36,944 nucleotides of DNA from Halobacteriales archaeon QS_5_68_33 (lineage in GTDB: Archaea > Halobacteriota > Halobacteria > Halobacteriales > Haloarculaceae). The notes below the pieces were generated by a model. It was not told where the DNA came from. It did no database searches and worked only from the letters and a program-made list of their open reading frames with translations. Positions 1 to 7,050 of this stretch are shown here, piece after piece (the first letter of the stretch is position 1; the number at the start of each line of letters is the position of its first letter). The translations under genes and the position numbers were made by a program. The stretch spans positions 1 to 36,944 of the forward strand of contig PXRS01000024.1 of assembly GCA_003023785.1 (NCBI GenBank), in the 5' to 3' direction.

Positions 1-3
1 TAA

Positions 4-116
4 TTAACCAACAACGCTCTTGCGTAGGAGATTGTGGATGCTGCTGAGCGGTAGCTGTGGAGTCGAAGAGGACAAGGGCACCGCGTCAGCGGTGCCCGAT
101 ACGAATGATTCCGCTA
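4..116 (-). pseudogene. 3' part of small EEP-like gene split by IS630
   Basis: Read on the minus strand, these bases continue the frame of the gene fragment at 1172-1408 once the IS630 element and one TA copy are removed. The frame stays open for 36 codons and ends at a TAA at 4-6. The restored protein would be about 115 residues, much shorter than a full endonuclease/exonuclease/phosphatase domain (around 250), and this tail carries no motif I recognise. The host gene may therefore already have been truncated before the insertion. That the frame stays open is seen directly; that it was one gene is inferred. Confidence 0.45.
76..97. repeat. Perfect 9-bp stem-loop
   Basis: GGGCACCGC and GCGGTGCCC are perfect complements around a 4-nt loop. 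It lies about 20 bp outside the left end of the IS630 element, within the 3' part of the interrupted gene. No T-tract follows on either strand, so a terminator role is not supported. Confidence 0.5.
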
Positions 117-149
117 TAGTATCCGGTAAAACTATTTACCCAAAGCTCG

Positions 150-686
150 TTGCAACCGTTAGTGGATCATCTCAACAAGATCTCCGTCGAGAAACTGCAA
201 GAAGCCCTCGACAATGTAGACGGAAAGAAACCGACACAACGGCTTTTAGCGGCAATAGCGTACAAGAACGGAGTTTCGCAAACTGAACTAGCCGAGTGGT
301 ACGACGTTCAACGACGAACGATCTATAGCTGGCTCAAGCGACTCGACACTGACGAGTCGCTTGAGCAAGCCGTCTCTGATGCTCATCGATCCGGGAGAAA
401 AAGAAAACTCCCAGAATTACATCAAGATGAGTTCGAACAAACCGTCAACGAGCCTCCTGAAGAGGTCGGGATCGACGCGCCGGCGTGGACGCCGGCGCTT
501 GCCCAAGAATACCTCGAAGAAACGTACGGCGTCAAGTATTCGATCCCGAGTTGTCGGCGGTTGTTGAAAGAAGCTGGACTCAGTTATCAAAAACCGCGCC
601 GAACAGCCGCCGAAGCTGACGAAGACGACGAAAAAGAATTCCACGACGAGCTCAAAAAAAGCGGCGGGAGATGGACGCCACAGTAG
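150..686 (+). CDS. IS630-family transposase, N-terminal frame (HTH)
   Basis: This 178-residue frame holds the helix-turn-helix DNA-binding half of an IS630 transposase; the core around residues 35-65 includes VSQTELAEWYDVQRRTIYSW. The start shown is TTG; GTG at 162 is an alternative. It overlaps the DDE frame at 671-1162 by 16 nt in the -1 register. A run of seven A at 654-660 precedes the overlap, and slipping back one base there would continue into the second frame and give a fused protein of about 337 residues. Frameshifting of this kind is known in IS630; here it is inferred from the A-run and the overlap. Confidence 0.85.
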   Translation: MQPLVDHLNKISVEKLQEALDNVDGKKPTQRLLAAIAYKNGVSQTELAEWYDVQRRTIYSWLKRLDTDESLEQAVSDAHRSGRKRKLPELHQDEFEQTVNEPPEEVGIDAPAWTPALAQEYLEETYGVKYSIPSCRRLLKEAGLSYQKPRRTAAEADEDDEKEFHDELKKSGGRWTPQ

Positions 687-1162
687 TCTGCATCGATCAG
701 ACCAAGAAATCTGTCCAGGTCGAGCCGCGTGCCGCGTGGTTTCCGCGCGGCACGCGGCCGAGCGTCGAACTGTCTGGTCAACGTGACTGGACGTGCCTAC
801 TCGGCGCAATCACCGAAGACGGCGAACGCTTTTTCTCACGGTTTACTGAGTACATCACCGCCGATCACGCGAAACATTTCATTCTCGCGTTATGCGAAGA
901 ATTCGAAGAGGATCTAATCATCGTGCTGGACGGAGCGCCGTACTTCCAGGCGTCAGCCGTCACGGACCTGGCGGCCCGTGACGACCTCGCCTTCGTCACG
1001 TTCCCTGCGTATTCGCCGGAACTCAACCCTGTCGAAGAGTGTTGGCGACAACTCCAAGCCGCTCTGAGCAACCGATTCTTCGACTCGTTAGACGAACTCA
1101 CGACGGCGATCGATACCGCTCTTGACCAACTATCGATTCCAAAGATGAGTAATTATTTCTAA
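671..1162 (+). CDS. IS630-family transposase, DDE catalytic frame
   Basis: This 163-residue frame is the catalytic half of the transposase. The DDE residues are visible: D9 in VCIDQTKK, D87 in IVLDGAPYF and E122 in ELNPVEECW. The D-E spacing of 34 residues is the usual IS630 value. It probably has no independent translation and is made as the second part of a -1 frameshift product from the frame at 150-686, because no start signal precedes the ATG at 671 and the homologous protein continues upstream. Both frames look intact, so the element may still be active. Confidence 0.85.
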   Translation: MDATVVCIDQTKKSVQVEPRAAWFPRGTRPSVELSGQRDWTCLLGAITEDGERFFSRFTEYITADHAKHFILALCEEFEEDLIIVLDGAPYFQASAVTDLAARDDLAFVTFPAYSPELNPVEECWRQLQAALSNRFFDSLDELTTAIDTALDQLSIPKMSNYF

Positions 1163-1168
1163 TGACTG

Positions 1169-1408
1169 CTATAGCTCTTCGGCCCAATCAGCCGTGTGGA
1201 CGATAGAATACTCGTGTTTTGTCAGATAGACTTGGAGGGCTCCGAGTTGGCCTCCCCAGCCATCGTCGTCCGTCCGTTCGTAGTCGACTGCCTGAAACAG
1301 AAACAGATCAATGTCTGGAGCGTGTGTTTCGAGAAAGTCGAGTTGCTGTTGCATCCGCTTGTCGCTAATCCCAATCTCCCCTTGCACATTCCAAGACAGC
1401 ACCCTCAT
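1169..1408 (-). pseudogene. N-terminal fragment of EEP-family nuclease, cut by IS630
   Basis: The 79-residue product begins MRVLSWNVQG, the typical N-terminal strand of the endonuclease/exonuclease/phosphatase (EEP) fold with its conserved Asn, and continues with a segment resembling the PDIDLFLFQ strand of such proteins. The last codon before the IS is CTA (Leu), and the next, TAG, is supplied by the IS end and stops translation. Only the first third of an EEP domain is present, so it should not be active. An AT-rich stretch (AAATATTTAG) about 35-45 nt upstream could be the TATA box. A full-length EEP protein lies at 7697-8467. Confidence 0.6.
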
Positions 1409-1690
1409 CGGTTGATTGCGTCACCGTTCGCCGGCGTGTCTGAAATATTTAGGGTAGAAGACACCAAGGAATTCGACTCCAGTACAGATTTGTAGCATGC
1501 TATGGGCCGGTGTTATACCTATGCTCTGTACTTTGCATACCCCACATACCTAAAATAACCGACAGGTGTCCGACTGAAGTGGTACCTTGTTCCTCTGTAC
1601 CCGACACCCACCGAACCGGGTGAGAAATCGTCAGACGCGCGTCGGCCCGCAGTCGCAGGTTTCAATGTCTCGGATCCGCTACGGTCGGAC
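1409..1690. other. Intergenic region between broken EEP gene and zinc-ribbon gene
   Basis: This stretch of about 280 bp separates divergent genes. It is more AT-rich than the surrounding genes, with TATA-like sequences near 1441-1452 (minus strand, for the EEP fragment) and GTTATACC near 1519-1526. I see no additional coding sequence, RNA gene or repeat in it. Confidence 0.4.
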
Positions 1691-1855
1691 ATGCAGTGTC
1701 ACTACTGCGACCGCGCCGCCGAGATCGGGGTCGAGAAAGACGGCGTCAAGGTCGGGGTCTGCAAGTCGCACTTCCGCGAGCAGATGGAGGAGATCGCCGA
1801 CTCGGACTGGCTCGACGGCATCGAGGACGAACTCGACATCGACCGCGCCGAGTGA
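1691..1855 (+). CDS. Small zinc-ribbon protein (DUF6757-like)
   Basis: The 54-residue protein begins MQCHYCDRAAEIGVEKDG. Cys3 and Cys6 form one knuckle and Cys24 with His27 (VCKSHF) a second, giving a probable four-ligand zinc site; the C-terminal half is acidic and helical. It resembles a small protein conserved in haloarchaea that I recall as DUF6757, of unknown function. The coding frame is supported by strong GC3 bias and by alignment of the Cys/His pairs. The ATG at 1691 is the only start that keeps the first Cys pair at the N-terminus. Longer frames over this spot in other registers are shadows. Confidence 0.75.
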   Translation: MQCHYCDRAAEIGVEKDGVKVGVCKSHFREQMEEIADSDWLDGIEDELDIDRAE

Positions 1856-2024
1856 CGGGTCCCGCCGCCCGCCCCCTCGCTCGCCGTTTCCCCTCCGCCC
1901 GCCGCTCGACTGCTTCCGTCCGATAGCGCCGACACCGCCGGCCGGCAATTCGGGGGGGCCGTCCGGACGCCGGCGACCGCGTCGGTCTCGTAACACCTAA
2001 ACGCCGGGTTGCGTATTCCGTAGT

Positions 2025-2792
2025 ATGCCACCGGGGGCGGCAGTGACGCGCGTCGACCTCCACGTGAAGGTCGTCGACGACGACGTCGTCGAGCGCGCGA
2101 AGGCCGCGGGGCTGGACGTGCTGGTCTACGCGCCCCACTTCGAGCACGTCGATACCGTCCGCGAGCGGGCCGCCCGCTTTTCCGACGAGGAGTTGCTCGT
2201 CGTCCCCGCCCGCGAGTACTTCACTGGCACCTGGACCAACAGGAAGCACGTCCTCGCGGTCGACCCCGACGACCCGGTGCCGGACTTCCTGCCGCTTGAC
2301 GTCACGATGGACGAACTCGACGGGCAGGACGCGGCGGTGCTGGTGCCCCACCCCGAGTTCCTGACGCTGTCGATGGACCGCGGGGACGTCGCGGCCTACG
2401 CCGACCGGGTCGACGCCGTCGAGGTGTACAACCCGAAACACTGGCCGTGGGACAACGCCCGCGCCCGGGCGGTCGCCCGCGAACTCGAACTGCCGACCTA
2501 CATCTCATCCTACGCCCACCTCCGGCGGACGGTCGGGGAGGCATGGATCGAACTCGAACGCCCGGTCGACGACGCGGGCGACCTCGTCGCCGCCTTGCGG
2601 GCGGGCGCGCCCCGCCGGATGTTCCGCCGGCGCGGCGCCGCCCACACGCTGAAGTGCCGCGCCGAGTTCGCCCACCTGGGCTGGGAGAACTCCTGGGAGA
2701 AGGTCGACCGCGTCGTCCTGAAGGGGCTGGAACCGACCAACCCCGACCACCCCCGCTATCCCGACCGGTTCGCCGACCTGAACGCGTACTGA
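2025..2792 (+). CDS. PHP-associated domain protein (PHP-fold metallohydrolase relative)
   Basis: This 255-residue protein has the layout of PHP-domain phosphoesterases: an N-terminal strand TRVDLHVKV, then YAPHFEH, a central VPAREYF strand, VPHPEFLTL, and a late SSYAHLRRTVG followed by a C-terminal extension like the PHP-associated domain. The usual N-terminal D-x-H-x-H metal motif reads D11-L-H13-V-K15, so one ligand is replaced by Lys and the metal site may be altered. Substrate is unknown. The ATG at 2025 is used here; a GTG at 2043 just before RVDLHV would also fit. The gene converges on the phosphatidyltransferase at 2830-3573, 37 bp away. Confidence 0.7.
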   Translation: MPPGAAVTRVDLHVKVVDDDVVERAKAAGLDVLVYAPHFEHVDTVRERAARFSDEELLVVPAREYFTGTWTNRKHVLAVDPDDPVPDFLPLDVTMDELDGQDAAVLVPHPEFLTLSMDRGDVAAYADRVDAVEVYNPKHWPWDNARARAVARELELPTYISSYAHLRRTVGEAWIELERPVDDAGDLVAALRAGAPRRMFRRRGAAHTLKCRAEFAHLGWENSWEKVDRVVLKGLEPTNPDHPRYPDRFADLNAY

Positions 2793-2829
2793 GCGGTGCG
2801 GTCCGCCGCTCGTGGATCCGAACGGAAGC

Positions 2830-3573
2830 TCACGCCCCGATAGCTTCGAGAAACGAAACCAGTTCGGTCCGCAGGAGTGTGGCGATGACGAGGGAGAACG
2901 CGACGGCGACAGCAGTATACGAGACAGCAGCGCCTCGCGTCTCGTGGACCCAGTCGCGGTCGCTGAGTTCGCGCGAGACGAAGACGACGTAGTCGCCGAT
3001 GGCCAGCGCCGACGCGACGGCCAGCAGCCACAGCAGTGCCTCGGTGGCCAGCGCGGCGGGCACCAGCATCCCGACCATCGCGAAAAACTGGAGGTTCGTC
3101 ACGACCTTGCCGTACAGGCGCGCCCGGATTTTGCTCGTGTCGAACCCGTACAGCGGGACGAGGGGGCCGAGCGAGACGACGAAGGCGTCCCTGGCGAAAA
3201 ACAGGACCAGGTATTCGATGGGCAGGTCCATCCGCGGGAAGAGGAACGCGACGAGGACCAGCGCGGTCAGTTTGTCAAGCGCGGGGTCGAGCAACGCGCC
3301 GAGTTCCGTCTCCTGGTCGAGGCGGCGGGCGAGCCAGCCGTCGACGCCGTCAGAGACGACGACCAGCGCGAACAGGACGTACCGGAGCGGCGACTGCGGG
3401 GCGATGACGATACCTGCGACGAGCGGGAGTCGTGAGAGCGAGACGAGATTCGGGACCGTCCACACCGCCGTCCGCCAGCCCCCCCCGTCGGCGTCCGGGC
3501 GGGCGTCCCCGCCATCGGCATCCGGGGAGGCGCCCCCGCTGTCCATGTCCCGGGGAGCGACCCGCCGGCCCAT
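2830..3573 (-). CDS. CDP-alcohol phosphatidyltransferase family membrane protein
   Basis: The 247-residue protein should transfer a phosphate-linked alcohol to a CDP-activated lipid in the membrane. It carries the complete CDP-OH-P signature D75-x2-D78-G79-x2-A82-R83-x8-G92-x3-D96-x3-D100, including the metal-binding aspartates. Several hydrophobic segments lie around the signature and towards the C-terminus. The N-terminal 35 residues are low-complexity (repeated PDADGG) and probably cytoplasmic or partly non-coding; an internal ATG after about nine residues is possible. The substrate (glycerol phosphate, inositol phosphate or serine) cannot be told from sequence. It is related to pgsA-type archaeal lipid enzymes. 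Confidence 0.85.
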   Translation of the reverse strand: MGRRVAPRDMDSGGASPDADGGDARPDADGGGWRTAVWTVPNLVSLSRLPLVAGIVIAPQSPLRYVLFALVVVSDGVDGWLARRLDQETELGALLDPALDKLTALVLVAFLFPRMDLPIEYLVLFFARDAFVVSLGPLVPLYGFDTSKIRARLYGKVVTNLQFFAMVGMLVPAALATEALLWLLAVASALAIGDYVVFVSRELSDRDWVHETRGAAVSYTAVAVAFSLVIATLLRTELVSFLEAIGA

Positions 3574-3743
3574 GTATCCACCGTTTCACCGTGACCGCCG
3601 CGAGTCGGTGCGGCATCGACCACACGAGAGCCCGCGGCTAACCCGGTACACGATCACCGCGATCAGTGCCAGTTCCGGCGTGTCAGAGGACTCTTCGCAA
3701 GGCATTGTTTTCGTGAAAGCCCCGACGAATCGGCTGTTCGGTA

Positions 3744-4205
3744 CTAGTCACACCAAGATTCAATCGTGGTATTGAAACGGGGTGTGATGTGGCGACCGAG
3801 CAACGAGTCGGCTCCAAGGAGTACGAGACTGATACCACTGGCGAACGTAATATAAAAGCCCACATGCGGGACATACGTCTCCTCAATCCAATAATGATGT
3901 CCGAAATTGCCAGCGATTAGAAGGACGACTCCCCCCGCAAGAACGAGGACGATGTCTGGCGACAAATTCACTATTCGACCTATCAGTGTGGCACAAACAG
4001 CGAACAGCAGTATAAAAATGAGTATTGGGTCACCAAATTCGAATCCGGGATGAATTCCAAATACTCCTTCATCGGTATAGAATAGCCTTCCGTCCAGACA
4101 TCCGGAGGGCAGTTTTCGCACCCACGGTAACCAAGTACCGACCAGCGTCGAGATAAACAACCCAATCGTCGCCCCGATATACCTGATTGACGGCTTTTTT
4201 GACAT
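3744..4205 (-). CDS. Hypothetical membrane protein with four TM segments
   Basis: The 153-residue protein has four clear hydrophobic segments, roughly residues 9-25, 60-80, 85-101 and 115-133, and a positively charged N-terminus (MSKKPSIRY). I do not recognise the family. Codon use is markedly lower in GC than the flanking core genes, marking the start of an AT-richer accessory patch. CTTATCA on the minus strand at about 4229-4236, some 27 nt before the ATG, fits a TATA box for a leaderless transcript and supports this start. No functional neighbour is evident. Confidence 0.6.
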   Translation of the reverse strand: MSKKPSIRYIGATIGLFISTLVGTWLPWVRKLPSGCLDGRLFYTDEGVFGIHPGFEFGDPILIFILLFAVCATLIGRIVNLSPDIVLVLAGGVVLLIAGNFGHHYWIEETYVPHVGFYITFASGISLVLLGADSLLGRHITPRFNTTIESWCD

Positions 4206-4596
4206 TGGATCAATGGTTGTGGTGGAGTGATAAGTTTCTTGTCTTCCCTCGTTGATCGCAAGACTGCAGCCGAATAATATTGCTGATATTAAATTTTCTG
4301 CGGTTAGAGGCTCTCATTCGCGCGATTTCGAAACACAGATGGTTTAAATATTAGTCATATAGTGTTTAACAGAACCATCAGAATTATTTTATTTCGATCA
4401 TGTCAGCGAAGTGTTGATTTGTAGAAATCCAAACTGCCAAGTCGGGACTTCCACCGGTTGCGTGGAAGTTGAGACCGGTCGCCTCAATGCATACGGTTCT
4501 CGAACCGCTTCATGATCAACGGTGGTTTTCCTTCAGTGTTTTCGTGGCTTTCGCCCCTAACACTCTTTACAGTGGATGACGTACCCCCATTCAACG
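4206..4596. other. AT-rich intergenic region with repeat copy A
   Basis: This gap of about 390 bp contains the promoter of the 4-TM gene near 4230, a 52-bp dispersed repeat at 4247-4298 and AT-rich sequence to about 4400. The stretch 4440-4560 has short inverted motifs (GGTTGCGTGG, GAGACCGGTC) but no complete gene. Its composition suggests decayed mobile DNA, which I cannot identify. CTCTTTACAG at about 4562-4570 is the likely TATA region of the HTH gene. Confidence 0.4.
4247..4298 (+). repeat. 52-bp dispersed repeat, copy A
   Basis: The copy begins CCTCGTTGATCGCAAGACTG and ends TGATATTAAATTTTC. It aligns without gaps to copy B (6758-6809) at about 41 of 52 positions; the two ends are most conserved. 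Copy C is at 10763-10814. All three are in the same orientation. Confidence 0.55.
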
Positions 4597-4968
4597 ATGT
4601 CTATCGACCGAGACACCTTCGAGAACACGAGAGAGGACGAGCTCGAAGAACTCTCTGTACCTGATCAAGTCCTCGGATTTCTCGCCGCCAACGAGGATCG
4701 GGCGTTCAAGGCCCGCGAGATCGCCTCTCAGGTCGATATCGACGAGGGCGCAGTCAGCACCGCGCTCTCGCGATTGAAGGACCGCGATCTGGTCGAACAC
4801 AAGGCGACGTACTGGGCAGTAACTGACGACACTGATCGCCTCGACGGATACAGCGGGTACAAACGAGCAACGGCTCTGTTCAACGAGCAATTGGGTGCGG
4901 AGGACAAGGAATCCTGGCGCAAGCACGCACCGCAGGAACCACACCCGAGCGTCGAAGACGAACAGTGA
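4597..4968 (+). CDS. Winged-HTH protein, probable antitoxin/regulator of the MazF-like toxin
   Basis: The 123-residue protein contains one MarR-like winged helix (about residues 20-75): VPDQVLGFLAAN leads into EIASQVDIDEGAVSTALSRL, the recognition helix region, then a wing ending in YWAV. The acidic C-terminal tail could bind a partner. It overlaps the downstream PemK/MazF gene by a GTGA junction, implying translational coupling, so I infer it acts as the antitoxin and autoregulator; HTH proteins in front of MazF-type toxins are familiar in haloarchaea. The start at 4597 (MSIDRDTF) is about 30 nt after a TATA-like CTCTTTA; ATG at 4576 lies too close to that box. Confidence 0.75.
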   Translation: MSIDRDTFENTREDELEELSVPDQVLGFLAANEDRAFKAREIASQVDIDEGAVSTALSRLKDRDLVEHKATYWAVTDDTDRLDGYSGYKRATALFNEQLGAEDKESWRKHAPQEPHPSVEDEQ

Positions 4969-5315
4969 CTGAAGAAGAGACACCGATCTTCGAGCGGGGA
5001 GACGTCGTCTACGGTGATGATCCGTTCAAAGGCGAAGAAGACGCTCGGCCCTGGCTTATTCTCTCGAACCACAAAGGCCGTCCGTTCCACGGCGAGCAGT
5101 ATATCGCGCTCACGTTGACGTCGCAATCCTGGATAGATGGGCTGATCGAGATTCCAGAGACGAGCTGGGTTCGTGGGGGGACACCAGATGACAGTCGGAT
5201 CGTTCCATGGGGCGTCCAGTCGATTACCCAGGAGGATATTGACTTCTGGCAGGGCCGTCTTGATAGCGATCTTGTTGACCAAGCGGTGGCTGCGCTCGTC
5301 GAGGAACTACAATAG
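4965..5315 (+). CDS. PemK/MazF-family toxin (mRNA endoribonuclease)
   Basis: The 116-residue protein has the small beta-barrel pattern of PemK/MazF endoribonucleases: FERGDVVYGDDPF, then EDARPWLILSNHKG (the conserved RP before the second strand), then the ALTLTSQSW strand. A VPWGVQSI strand and a C-terminal helix follow. Members cleave RNA and inhibit translation when not held by an antitoxin. GTG at 4965 overlaps the stop of the winged-HTH gene (GTGA), making a two-gene operon with antitoxin first. The conserved Arg in ARPW and Thr/Ser in LTLTS suggest an intact active site. Confidence 0.8.
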   Translation: MTEEETPIFERGDVVYGDDPFKGEEDARPWLILSNHKGRPFHGEQYIALTLTSQSWIDGLIEIPETSWVRGGTPDDSRIVPWGVQSITQEDIDFWQGRLDSDLVDQAVAALVEELQ

Positions 5316-5384
5316 ACTCTCCGATGTTTCGTTCGAGTACAGATTTGGTGAAACACCTGTTTGGCGAGTCTGTTTCTTTACGGA

Positions 5385-6254
5385 CTACTGGTCAGTGTCG
5401 ACCTCTCGGGTTTCCCAACTGACCTCGTACGAGATGGTTTCCCGTCCGTTTTCGAATCGATAGTTAATCTCGCTGTTGAGCGTGAACTCACCCGATTCGA
5501 ACGCGTCGCGGTCAGATTGGACTTCGTATTCCTCGGCGGCTGTCTTCCCTGGACCAAGTTCTGTCTGCAGGCCGGGATCACCGCCCCCGACAATCTCGCC
5601 GTCCTCGACGATTATGGCACCGCTCTCCTCGTAGGCGTCAGTCCATAAGAGCAGGCCATCCGCCTTCTGCATCCCGAACGGTCGTGGCGGACCAGTGTGC
5701 CATGCGATTGGGTCGTTGCCTTCGTTTATCGCCGTGAGTTCGAAAACAGCAGGGTCGCCGCTCGTCGCTATCTCGTCAAGGAGACGAGCTTCGACAGTGA
5801 GCCGGGGAGGATTATCGAGATCGACTTCGAACAAACTGAACCCGACGTATTGGTACTCCGTGTCGTCACCGAAATCAACGAAGTCGTACTCTTCGATTGC
5901 AGTTCGAGTGTCCTCGGGAAGTTCATTTGTCGAATACGAAGCAGACGGCCCTGGTCCTGCCGATAGCACGTTTCGAAGGGCGGATCGCGCATCCGATGAC
6001 AGATTCCCGATCTTGATAGCGGTGTCCTCATCATCAAGTGAATCGGCGAAACTATCCGGATCAATCGTATAGCGGTGTTCGGGCTTGAGCCGCTCCGATG
6101 AAGCCTCAAAAGACACGAGTTCATAGCGGCTGTCAGCCGCTGTCGTCTCAGTTTCGTCCGCTGGATTCCGTCCCGCTGGCTCTCGGCCGAGGCATCCGCC
6201 GATCCCGATCGCTGTTCCCCCAGCACAGACATCGAGGAACTGACGACGGTTCAT
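5385..6254 (-). CDS. Tat-exported lipoprotein of unknown function
   Basis: The 289-residue protein starts MNRRQFLDVCAGG, a twin-arginine (RRQFLD) signal, followed by a lipobox IGGC with Cys21 as the lipid-attachment site; haloarchaea export many lipoproteins by Tat. The mature part is acidic, with a Ser/Thr/Glu-rich linker and a C-terminal beta-rich domain (FELTAINEGNDPIAW, then SEINYRFENGRETISYEVSW) that looks like an immunoglobulin-like extracellular domain. I do not recognise a function. The ATG at 6254 is preferred over one five codons upstream because it places the arginine pair at residues 3-4. The gene converges on the toxin gene 69 bp away. Confidence 0.75.
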   Translation of the reverse strand: MNRRQFLDVCAGGTAIGIGGCLGREPAGRNPADETETTAADSRYELVSFEASSERLKPEHRYTIDPDSFADSLDDEDTAIKIGNLSSDARSALRNVLSAGPGPSASYSTNELPEDTRTAIEEYDFVDFGDDTEYQYVGFSLFEVDLDNPPRLTVEARLLDEIATSGDPAVFELTAINEGNDPIAWHTGPPRPFGMQKADGLLLWTDAYEESGAIIVEDGEIVGGGDPGLQTELGPGKTAAEEYEVQSDRDAFESGEFTLNSEINYRFENGRETISYEVSWETREVDTDQ

Positions 6255-6268
6255 GTCATAACATGACA
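6254..6268. promoter_or_regulatory. Possible operator at the Tat lipoprotein start
   Basis: TGTCAT-AAC-ATGACA is a perfect 6-bp inverted repeat lying directly over the ATG at 6254, just downstream of an AT-rich box (AAATATG at about 6275-6280, plus-strand reading). A protein bound here could block a near-leaderless transcript. This rests on symmetry and position only. Confidence 0.25.
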
Positions 6269-6397
6269 ATCCGAAATATGAGTAGCTTTGGGAACGTCAA
6301 ATCAGAGGGTGAGTTTCAGGATTTCTTTCGCCAACACTCCGTGCGGATACTGAATATACCCCCGCTGAACAATTAAACGAGTTCTTGGACGTGTCGT

Positions 6398-6766
6398 GTG
6401 CAGCGTCTCACAGTGGCTGCAACTCGTGGATCTCGCCGGAGCGTCTTCCAACGCATCGCAAACCGATCACACGCTAATTGGCCAGTATACGAGACGACGC
6501 CGTTGTACGAACAAAGCGCGCTTGCCGGGCTGGAATCCGATATCCGGACAGTTTCACAGACCTGGTTCAAACACGATTGCCACGAATCGGTCGAGATATT
6601 CGTCTGCTCACTCCCGCTGGCGTATTTCAGGTTTGAGGACCACGACCGCTACGGGTGTTCGACGCGCTACGAGATGGACACCCTCTTTCGCGTGTTCGTG
6701 CTGAAAGAACTCCACGGGTGGGAGCACGAAACAGCACTCCTCGAATACCTCGATATGCCTCGTTGA
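6398..6766 (+). pseudogene. Transposase N-terminal fragment (haloarchaeal IS remnant)
   Basis: The 122-residue frame includes PVYETTPLYEQSALAGLESD, QTWFKHDCHESVE, LAYFRFEDHDRYG and TLFRVFVLKELHGWEHETAL, which I recognise as the N-terminal region of a long (over 500 residues) haloarchaeal DDE transposase. Homology ends at EYLDMPR, where the frame stops as it runs into the 52-bp repeat copy B at 6758. No catalytic domain follows, so the element is dead. The 5' end is also uncertain: no ATG precedes the recognisable homology and the start shown is TTG. Confidence 0.65.
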
Positions 6767-6809
6767 ACGCAAGACTGCGCCAGTATATGAATTATGATAT
6801 TCAATTTTC
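6758..6809 (+). repeat. 52-bp dispersed repeat, copy B
   Basis: The copy starts CCTCGTTGAACGCAAGACTG and ends TGATATTCAATTTTC. It begins exactly where transposase homology breaks off, so it may be the end of an insertion sequence or a recombination scar. It matches copy C (10763-10814) over the first 17 bases without mismatch and at about 80% overall. Confidence 0.6.
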
Positions 6810-6879
6810 CACCGGTAACAACGCTCTAGCAATAGATTCTGAGAGCGGACGATTCAATCTCACCCGATTTGCGCAGTGA

Positions 6880-7038
6880 TCAAAACATCAGTTTCACAAG
6901 ATACTGCACGAAGATGCACTTGCACGTGAGCTCCCGGAACTGGTCATGCCAGCTCCGGGAGCGAATCTCGTCGCCGTCGTCCTTCATCATCGCACAAAGA
7001 ATCGCTTTAGCCTCCCTTTGCTTTTTGATGACACATAG
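6880..7038 (+). pseudogene. Possible C-terminal remnant of an unidentified gene
   Basis: After the TGA at 6877-6879 an open frame without a start codon reads HKILHEDALARELPELVMPA and then VAVVLHHRTKNRFSLPLLF before a TAG at 7036-7038. The composition and helix/strand pattern look protein-like, but there is no start and no recognisable family. It lies between the transposase remnant and the broken Tat gene, as expected for a decayed neighbourhood. It could equally be chance. Confidence 0.25.
6930..6962. repeat. 14-bp stem-loop with one mismatch
   Basis: GCTCCCGGAACTGG and CCAGCTCCGGGAGC pair at 13 of 14 positions around the loop TCATG. This is one of the stronger hairpins in the window and falls inside the possible gene remnant at 6880-7038. 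No T-tract follows. It could be a structured RNA element or a chance palindrome. Confidence 0.45.
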
Positions 7039-7050
7039 GATAGTCGGGAT

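Larger units (their letters stand above)
117..1171 (+). mobile_element. IS630-family insertion sequence, about 1.05 kb
   Basis: The element carries two overlapping transposase frames and has imperfect terminal inverted repeats: the left end TAGTATCCGGTAAAACTATT resembles the reverse complement of the right end, TAGCAGTCATTAGAAATAAT. The sequence CTATAG occurs at both borders (114-119 and 1169-1174), which fits the TA target duplication known for IS630. Length and two-frame layout also match the family. Taking TA at 115-116 and 1172-1173 as the duplication, deleting the element fuses the flanks in frame on the minus strand. Boundaries are uncertain by about 2 bp. Confidence 0.8.

Noticed and set aside
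2812-3435. 207-codon plus-strand frame over the phosphatidyltransferase
   Set aside because: Highly charged low-complexity translation; the minus strand has the complete CDP-OH-P signature.
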